From positions 1 to 37,817 of the forward strand of contig CANQCZ010000015.1 in the NCBI GenBank assembly GCA_947591215.1: a stretch of 37,817 nt of DNA, in the 5' to 3' direction. The notes beneath the pieces were generated by a model. That model did not search any database, was not told where the DNA came from, and saw only the letters and a list, made by a program, of their open reading frames with translations. A program made the translations under genes and the position numbers. Shown piece after piece: positions 32,546-37,817 of this stretch. The stretch is from an uncultured Bacilli bacterium (GTDB lineage: Bacteria > Bacillota_I > Bacilli_A > RFN20 > CAG-449). Numbering within the stretch: the first letter of the stretch is position 1; the number at the start of each line of letters is the position of its first letter.

Positions 32546-35244
32546 GTTGGACGATACCTGATGATCTATACATCTATGACTGTGAGGTCTTTATGTATGA
32601 TTGGCTCTTTGTTTTTAAAAACAAAATCACAGGAAAAAAAATCAGAATCCACAATGACGCAGAAGCGTTATCAGCGTTTCTTTCTTCAAATCCGTTACTT
32701 GCAGGATATAATAACAAATTTTACGACAACTACATCATCAAAGGAATTGCTATCGGGTTGTCTACAGTTGAATTAAAAGAACTGAGCGATAGCATTGTCA
32801 ACGAAGAAATCCAAGCTTGGGAACACCCGTACTTAGCAGGTCGAAGAACAATAAAACTCCGAAGCTTCGACGTCTATGATGATATGCAACCAACAAGCTT
32901 AAAGGCTTTCGAGGGTCATCGTGGTAGGAACATTAAAGAAACCGACGTCGACTTCAATATTGACCGACCATTAACGGACGAAGAACTTGAACTAGAGTTT
33001 GTTTACTGTGAGTTTGACGTGGACGCTACGGAAGATTTATTCGATTTGAGATTCGATTACTTTAATACAAAAGTCGAACTAGGCGAAATGCGGGGAATTG
33101 AACCTGATATATCTCTTAACTGCACTAATGCGAAAATCGTAGCTAAATATATGGGCGCTGTTCGCCACGAGTGGACTGATGGTCGCGATTACGAATTTCC
33201 AAAAGAACTTGATAAAAGTGTTATCCCCAAAGAATTATTAGACTTTTTTAATCTTACTAATGACAAATCAATAAGTGACGAAGACCTATTCAGTCGAGAA
33301 ATAACAATCATGATAGGCGGTTGTCCTTGTACGTTTAAGTTCGGTGGAGCACATGGAAGTCTCTTGCAGTATCACGCTAAAAGCAATGATGAAGTCGTTA
33401 TTCGCAATAGAGATGTCGGCTCCCTATATCCATCATTAATTAAATTCTTCAATTATCTTTCACGAAACGTAAGTGATCCTGAGGTATTTGACGAAACTTA
33501 CAAAACAAGAATGTTGGCAAAACAGGGAATAGGCGATATCAAAAAAGCGAAAACGTTTAAACTTCCACTTAATACGATAAGCGGTGCAACCGATCAAATT
33601 TACTCGGATCTTTACGACCCCCATCAAGCTCGAGGCGTGAGATACACAGGTCAATTATTAATTGCTGAATTAGCAATAAATCTATCAAATAATGTCCCAT
33701 CGTTCAAATTAATAAATCTTAACACCGATGGTCTTGCTTATGAAGTCAAGAAATGTGAATTAGATCTCATCGACCAAATTTGTGAGGCGTGGTGCAAAAA
33801 GACACAATTCATTCTCGAAGAAGATAAGATTGAGGAAATTTGGATTAAGGACGTTAATAACCTAATTATCAAAATGGAAAACGGGAAGATAAAGACCGTT
33901 GGAAGTTATGTAAATTATGGTGTTTCAAATAAAGGTCAATGGGCGATTAACAACAATTACATCATCGTTAAAAAAGCGCTCATTGATTACTTAACAAAAG
34001 GAAAATCAGTTGAAGAAACAATCAATAATTGCTCGGACATACTTGAGTTTCAACTGATAGCAAAAGTTGGAAGCAAATTTACACGCGGTTTCCAACTTAT
34101 CAACAACGTAGAAGTGCCTACACAAAAAGTTAATCGTGTGTATGCGTCGTTAGATAAATCATTAGGAACTCTTTATCGAGTAGGTGGTAAAAGGAACTCC
34201 GTTAACAAAATTAGCGAACTTCCTGAGCATTGTGTAATCGATAACGAAAACAAGCTCACCATCGCCGATATCGATAAACAATGGTACATCGAACTAGCAT
34301 ACAAAAAGATTAATGACTATCTAGGTATTTCTAATAAAACGCCAAAAAGAAAAATTAATAAGGAGGAAATTATGGCAACAAAACAAGTAAATCCTGAGAT
34401 TCAGGAAAAAGAAGATTACACCCAATTAAGCGTATGGCAAAAAGTACAAATCGTTAGAGAAAAGTTATTACATAGCGTCTTGAAAAAGTCAGGTGTTAAC
34501 GACCACATGGAATACACCTACTTTGAATTACAGGACTTCTTACCTATCCTAACTCCAATTATGAGAGAAGTAGGAATTACTACATCAATGAGCTTTGATA
34601 ATACGACAGCTTCATTAACCATTTACAACGCAACAAAGACAATAGATTCATCGATGGGAGACATTCCTGAAATGATGATCTTTACAGCACCTATGCCTGC
34701 TGTAAGTGCATTAACATCTAACTCGGGAAAGAAAGTTGTTAGTGACGTTCAAGCTGTAGGAATGACTATGACGTACATGCGTCGTTATCTCTATATGACC
34801 GCATTTGATTTAGTCGAAAGTGATGGAATTGAAGAGGAAGCGAAAAAGCAAGCAAGTAAACTTGAAGATCAAGCGAAAAAAGAAGCACGAGCTGTTGTAA
34901 AAGTCGAAGAAGAGTTAAAAGCTCCTCAATCAACTAGTTCAAAAACAAGCAAAGCGGTATCTACTCCAAAGGGAAAAGCACCTGTCAATGAGGTAGAGCG
35001 AAAAGAAATTGTTGAAAAATTAACAAAAGAAGAAAACAAAACGCCTATCGTCGAAGAGTCCTTACAAGAAATAGTGAACGAGTTAAAAGGAACTTTAAAG
35101 AAAGTATTAGAAACAAATATTGCTGATAATCGTTCGTTTGTACAACGTATCGTACTTGGCACAAAAAAATTCGCAACTATTACTGCAGAAGAAGCTAAAT
35201 CTTACATTGAAGAAGCTAACAAACGCTTACAGGAGGTCAAATAA
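32542..35244 (+). CDS. Family B-type phage DNA polymerase fused in frame to ERF protein
   Basis: A 900-aa open frame with two normally separate phage proteins. Residues 1-610 are a polymerase: exonuclease motifs YDCEVF near 8, YNNKFYD near 60 and FDVDATEDLF near 167, then Pol motif A RDVGSLYPSLI near 292, motif B KLPLNTISG near 339 and motif C LNTDG near 395 (N in place of the usual first acidic residue region). From about residue 611 it is an ERF single-strand annealing protein. The join has an A5-G-A5 tract (34344-34354) and a TAATAA in another frame directly before a strong ribosome site. One extra A would end the polymerase there, so the fusion may be genuine, a decayed stop or a sequencing error. 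The start at 32542 follows GGGAGGAAG and overlaps the helicase stop. Confidence 0.85.
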   Translation: MSWTIPDDLYIYDCEVFMYDWLFVFKNKITGKKIRIHNDAEALSAFLSSNPLLAGYNNKFYDNYIIKGIAIGLSTVELKELSDSIVNEEIQAWEHPYLAGRRTIKLRSFDVYDDMQPTSLKAFEGHRGRNIKETDVDFNIDRPLTDEELELEFVYCEFDVDATEDLFDLRFDYFNTKVELGEMRGIEPDISLNCTNAKIVAKYMGAVRHEWTDGRDYEFPKELDKSVIPKELLDFFNLTNDKSISDEDLFSREITIMIGGCPCTFKFGGAHGSLLQYHAKSNDEVVIRNRDVGSLYPSLIKFFNYLSRNVSDPEVFDETYKTRMLAKQGIGDIKKAKTFKLPLNTISGATDQIYSDLYDPHQARGVRYTGQLLIAELAINLSNNVPSFKLINLNTDGLAYEVKKCELDLIDQICEAWCKKTQFILEEDKIEEIWIKDVNNLIIKMENGKIKTVGSYVNYGVSNKGQWAINNNYIIVKKALIDYLTKGKSVEETINNCSDILEFQLIAKVGSKFTRGFQLINNVEVPTQKVNRVYASLDKSLGTLYRVGGKRNSVNKISELPEHCVIDNENKLTIADIDKQWYIELAYKKINDYLGISNKTPKRKINKEEIMATKQVNPEIQEKEDYTQLSVWQKVQIVREKLLHSVLKKSGVNDHMEYTYFELQDFLPILTPIMREVGITTSMSFDNTTASLTIYNATKTIDSSMGDIPEMMIFTAPMPAVSALTSNSGKKVVSDVQAVGMTMTYMRRYLYMTAFDLVESDGIEEEAKKQASKLEDQAKKEARAVVKVEEELKAPQSTSSKTSKAVSTPKGKAPVNEVERKEIVEKLTKEENKTPIVEESLQEIVNELKGTLKKVLETNIADNRSFVQRIVLGTKKFATITAEEAKSYIEEANKRLQEVK
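34372..35244 (+). CDS. ERF-family single-strand annealing protein (internal start)
   Basis: A 290-aa protein likely made separately from the ATG at 34372, which has a perfect AAGGAGG at 34360-34366 with a 5-base gap. The ERF core (LSVWQKVQIVREKL, EYTYFELQDFLPIL and GMTMTYMRRYLYMTAFDL) anneals single strands during phage recombination. A charged, Ser/Lys-rich linker and a C-terminal helical domain follow. The stop overlaps the start of the YqaJ exonuclease, its usual partner. Confidence 0.85.
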   Translation: MATKQVNPEIQEKEDYTQLSVWQKVQIVREKLLHSVLKKSGVNDHMEYTYFELQDFLPILTPIMREVGITTSMSFDNTTASLTIYNATKTIDSSMGDIPEMMIFTAPMPAVSALTSNSGKKVVSDVQAVGMTMTYMRRYLYMTAFDLVESDGIEEEAKKQASKLEDQAKKEARAVVKVEEELKAPQSTSSKTSKAVSTPKGKAPVNEVERKEIVEKLTKEENKTPIVEESLQEIVNELKGTLKKVLETNIADNRSFVQRIVLGTKKFATITAEEAKSYIEEANKRLQEVK

Positions 35245-36344
35245 TGGAATGGTTAGAATCAGGGCAAATCCGAATTACATTGCCAAAAAAATGCAAGAAA
35301 CTTACAGGAACTCGTTTAGGTGCGATTCTTGGTTTAAATCCGTTTCAAACACCATTTCAAGCATGGTGTGAAATCACCAAAACTTATCAAGAACCATTTA
35401 AAGATAGTATTTACACTGTTGCAGGAAAAGTCATAGAACCTCTACAAAGAAAGTTTATTGAAGATAATGACTTTGTTGTTGGAATGAAGTCGCCAAGCGA
35501 TATATTCGGTGCTGACTATTTTGCAAGTACGTATGGTGATTTTTATCACGATGAACCTGTATTTGGTGGTATGTGGGATTCACTCGAATATGATCTTGAA
35601 ACAAATAAACCTATCAGAGTATTTGAATACAAAACGACCAAACGTAGTGAAGATTGGCTGAATGATACACCAATATACTACAAAGCACAAGCGTTCTTAT
35701 ATGCCTACTTGCTAGGTGTTACTGATGTTTCTATCGTTTGCACATTTTTAGAAGATAAAGATTACCCAATAGAACGAGATGATGGTACTTTTGACACTTC
35801 AAAAACGGAAAAGTTTGTTTGTACGACAGAGAACACTATACGTCGTGACTACAACATTCTTGAAGATAAATTCCTTGTTGATGGCGAAGAATTTACCATT
35901 GATGACCTCGTTAGATGTGCTTTGAATTGGTGGGAAGTATACGTCGAAACGGGAATTAGTCCAAAATTCGATGAAAAGAAAGACAAAGATATTCTCGACA
36001 TCTTGCGAAAAAATAATGTTAATCCAACTGATGACATCGTCTCAATTATTGCGGAATATGAAGCTTTAACAAAAGATGTCGACGCTATTGAATCAGCAAT
36101 CAAAGAAAAGACGGATCGTCAAAAAGTTCTAGAGACAAAAATTAAAGATCACCTCAATAAACAATTTAGAGATGGTGATAAAAAGGTCGTAATGAGTGGA
36201 AAACACATCGAGTTTACACTTTCAAAAGCTCTTACAACGTCGATTGATAAAGACGCTTTAAAAAAGGACGGAATACTTGCACGATATGAAGTCAGCAAAG
36301 AAACCCTGAAATTAACTAAAAAAGTCATTAAGGAGGATAAATAA
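35244..36344 (+). CDS. YqaJ/lambda-type viral exonuclease
   Basis: Phage 5'-3' exonuclease that makes single strands for the annealing protein. Motifs: TGTRLGAILGLNPFQTPFQAW near residue 21, GKVIEPLQRKF near 61, GGMWDSLEYD and EYKTTKRS near 128 carrying the PD-(D/E)XK catalytic residues. Length 366 aa. AGGAGG stands just before the ATG, which shares a base with the ERF stop (TAATG). The C-terminal part is coiled-coil-like (KDVDAIESAIKEKTDRQ). Pairing with ERF is a standard recombination module. Confidence 0.9.
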   Translation: MEWLESGQIRITLPKKCKKLTGTRLGAILGLNPFQTPFQAWCEITKTYQEPFKDSIYTVAGKVIEPLQRKFIEDNDFVVGMKSPSDIFGADYFASTYGDFYHDEPVFGGMWDSLEYDLETNKPIRVFEYKTTKRSEDWLNDTPIYYKAQAFLYAYLLGVTDVSIVCTFLEDKDYPIERDDGTFDTSKTEKFVCTTENTIRRDYNILEDKFLVDGEEFTIDDLVRCALNWWEVYVETGISPKFDEKKDKDILDILRKNNVNPTDDIVSIIAEYEALTKDVDAIESAIKEKTDRQKVLETKIKDHLNKQFRDGDKKVVMSGKHIEFTLSKALTTSIDKDALKKDGILARYEVSKETLKLTKKVIKEDK

Positions 36345-36346
36345 TT

Positions 36347-36766
36347 ATGGCGATAGTAGGAATCAATAAAGGAAATAGCTTTGAAATTTTACCTGAGGGA
36401 AAAACAATTCTTCAAATCTCAAAAGTTATTTATAAACAAGCATTTAACAAAATCGAGATCACTCTCGTAAATCAAAATGGGACTTCCCATACCGAACGCT
36501 TTTTACTCAACAATGACGGAGGTATGAAAGCATTTTCTTACTTCGCTCACAAAGCGGTTAACGATTGGGAAAATGAGGAAGTTGATACCGACGAATTAGT
36601 TGGAAAATTCCTCAGATGTACCGTCGTGCATAATCAAATTGAATCAAACAAGGAAGCAGGTAAAATGTTAACTTTTGCTAATTTAAAGGATTATGAACCT
36701 GCTACAGGTTGGGACGATTACGGCGACGATGATTCTTCAGACGACTTAGCCGACGCTTTAGAGTAA
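36347..36766 (+). CDS. Probable phage single-stranded DNA-binding protein
   Basis: A 139-aa beta-rich protein ending in an acidic tail (WDDYGDDDSSDDLADALE), the classic feature of SSB proteins that recruits partners. The N-terminal fold resembles phage DUF669-type SSB-like proteins, but the match cannot be proved by eye. AAGGAGG (within TTAAGGAGGATAA) precedes the ATG, 3 bases after the exonuclease stop. Confidence 0.65.
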   Translation: MAIVGINKGNSFEILPEGKTILQISKVIYKQAFNKIEITLVNQNGTSHTERFLLNNDGGMKAFSYFAHKAVNDWENEEVDTDELVGKFLRCTVVHNQIESNKEAGKMLTFANLKDYEPATGWDDYGDDDSSDDLADALE

Positions 36767-36865
36767 TACCAAAAATAAGGTTTTCTAGCAAGATAAAAAA
36801 GAGGAATGTAGTAAAGCTAGTAAAAAACAAAATCTTTCCTTATTTCAACAAAGGAGGTCTAAATT
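36767..36865 (+). repeat. Gene-free spacer with nested inverted repeats
   Basis: AAATAAGG (36773-36780) pairs with CCTTATTT (36838-36845), and inside it CTAGC (36785-36789) pairs with GCTAG (36816-36820). It ends at the AAGGAGGT site of the primase gene. Possibly an RNA structure that influences primase translation. Confidence 0.4.
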
Positions 36866-37648
36866 GTGATTGTACCTAAAGAATTAAAAGAATTAAAGCA
36901 ATGGGTAAATGCCAATAAAGGTAATAAGTTACCAATGGCAGGAACCACTCCCGCAAGTGTTGCCAATCCTAGTACATGGCTTACTTTTGATGAAGCACTC
37001 GCAAACGTTGAATTAGGTATAAATGATTATCTAGGTTTTGTTTTTAATGACAACGGTATCATTGGTATTGACTTAGATGGTGGCGACGACCATCACGAAG
37101 TATTTGATAGTGACGGGTTTTTAACCGAAAAAGCAATAGAGGTTTTAGAACAAACTCAATCGTTTAGTGAAGTTTCGATAAGCGGTCGAGGTATTCATAT
37201 CTATGTTAAAGGCGAGTTACCTTTCAGCGGATCAAATAATCGTAAACATGTTGAAATTTATAAAATAGGTCGATTCTTTATTTTCACAGGGAACGTGTTA
37301 ATTTTCGACAAAATCGTTGAAAATCAAAAAGGAATTGACTTCGTAATTAAAAAACATTTTCAAAAAACCGAACGAGATAGCAAGACAAATAGAATCAAGA
37401 AGCCAATTATTTACGAACCTGTTAGAGAATTTAAAGACGGAAAATTAATCGTAACATATCCGCCTATTGTTCAAGGTTCAAGAAATATGTGTTTAACGTC
37501 CTTAGCGGGACAACTACATTACGCAGGAGCAACTCCTGAAACAATTTATCACAAATTATTAGAAGTTAACAAGATAGCCTGCACTCCACCTATTACACGA
37601 GCTGAAATCGAGACAATCGTTGAGAGTGTCACGAGGTATAAAAGGTAA
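36866..37648 (+). CDS. PrimPol-type phage primase
   Basis: A 260-aa bifunctional primase/polymerase-like protein. It has the catalytic GIDLDGG acid pair near residue 68, SISGRGIHIYV near 106 with the active-site His, and the R residue in RFFIFTGN. A C-terminal PriCT-like helical domain follows (RNMCLTSLAGQLHYAG near 208). The gene starts with GTG, supported by AAGGAGGT (36851-36858). It would prime phage DNA synthesis for the polymerase encoded upstream; a separate helicase partner is not seen after it. Confidence 0.85.
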   Translation: MIVPKELKELKQWVNANKGNKLPMAGTTPASVANPSTWLTFDEALANVELGINDYLGFVFNDNGIIGIDLDGGDDHHEVFDSDGFLTEKAIEVLEQTQSFSEVSISGRGIHIYVKGELPFSGSNNRKHVEIYKIGRFFIFTGNVLIFDKIVENQKGIDFVIKKHFQKTERDSKTNRIKKPIIYEPVREFKDGKLIVTYPPIVQGSRNMCLTSLAGQLHYAGATPETIYHKLLEVNKIACTPPITRAEIETIVESVTRYKR

Positions 37649-37817
37649 GTGCCACGAGAAACCGAAAGTATATTTAGGACGATTGGAGCTAGTAATCATA
37701 GTTCACAAGAACGAGAAATAAATGATTATTACGCTACTGATCCTAATGCTATTGATTATCTACTCATGGAGGAAGACTTCTCAAAGAATATTTGGGAACC
37801 TGCATGTGTGGGGGGGG
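37649..37817 (+). CDS. Phage DNA methyltransferase, N-terminal fragment
   Basis: Starts with GTG at 37649, directly after the primase stop, and runs off the window. It reads NDYYATDPNAIDYLLMEE and then FSKNIWEPAC, the characteristic beginning of phage SAM-dependent DNA methyltransferases, where motif I is normally EPACGEGH. The last bases are a G-run, so the motif reads ACVGG instead. Confidence 0.7.
   Translation, partial: MPRETESIFRTIGASNHSSQEREINDYYATDPNAIDYLLMEEDFSKNIWEPACVGG
37810..37817. other. Terminal poly-G run, probable contig-end artefact
   Basis: Eight G end the sequence in an AT-rich genome and break the expected methyltransferase motif; more like a sequencing or assembly artefact than real sequence. 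Confidence 0.6.

Larger units (their letters stand above)
28128..37817. mobile_element. Prophage, left end (incomplete in window)
   Basis: From the tRNA-Ser 3' end to the window end. It contains a serine integrase and repressor reading left, a divergent operator region, and an early replication/recombination operon reading right. No structural, packaging or lysis genes are reached. An integrative plasmid-like element is possible, but the ERF/YqaJ/PrimPol set is typical of tailed phages of Bacillota. Confidence 0.88.

Overview
The window looks like part of a low-GC Gram-positive chromosome, probably a small-genome Bacilli lineage close to the Erysipelotrichia/Mollicutes borderland. This placement is an inference from gene content: type III glutamine synthetase, AddAB, an M-box before mgtE, Bacillus-like tRNAs and strong AGGAGG ribosome sites. 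TGA is used as an ordinary stop (for example at 2172-2174 and 30442-30444 region genes), so this is not a mycoplasma-type genetic code. The right quarter is the left end of an integrated prophage, and the sequence ends inside it.

Layout. (1) 1-66 is the 3' tail of a 5S rRNA, so an rRNA operon ends here. (2) 135-6548 carries glnN, a GlmU-like protein (minus strand) that has lost the uridylyltransferase signature, glmS, and pyrimidine-nucleoside phosphorylase. (3) 6559-6690 is a gene-free stretch with its own -10 box and nested, pseudoknot-capable inverted repeats; I call it a candidate structured RNA. It is followed by a textbook promoter overlaid with repeated AATGAAAA boxes, driving a small YtxH-like protein. 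(4) 7207-13393 holds a LacI/CcpA-like regulator, a GT4 glycosyltransferase, a PlsC-type acyltransferase, and an ABC ATPase with a large FtsX-type permease. (5) 13412-19152 has a flavin-reductase-like protein and AddB/AddA recombination nuclease-helicase. (6) 19289-22244 is a run of five translationally coupled genes of unknown function, four of them membrane-linked, with a faint resemblance to reduced pilus/secretion parts. (7) 22349-27707 has tyrS, a lipoprotein, an M-box riboswitch with mgtE, and on the minus strand an ArsR regulator and a two-helix membrane protein. (8) 27880-28149 is a tRNA cluster: Met, Ile (CAT, lysidine type), Ser (TGA).

Prophage (about 28128 to the window end). A large serine recombinase reads back into the 3' end of tRNA-Ser, so its last codons and its stop are the antisense of the tRNA. 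It forms a leftward operon with a small repressor. A divergent control region with three equal-geometry 27-bp operators separates them from a rightward early operon: Cro-like protein, small unknown protein, RecU-like resolvase, SF2 helicase, family-B-type DNA polymerase joined in frame to an ERF annealing protein, YqaJ/lambda-type exonuclease, SSB-like acidic protein, PrimPol-type primase, and the start of a DNA methyltransferase. These supply priming, synthesis, strand annealing, end resection and junction resolution for phage replication.

The points most worth a second look are the candidate RNA at 6571-6690, the five-gene unknown operon, the integrase whose C-terminus depends on the integration state, and the polymerase-ERF fusion with a strong internal ribosome site. 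The final run of eight G bases falls exactly where a methyltransferase motif should continue and is probably a contig-end artefact.
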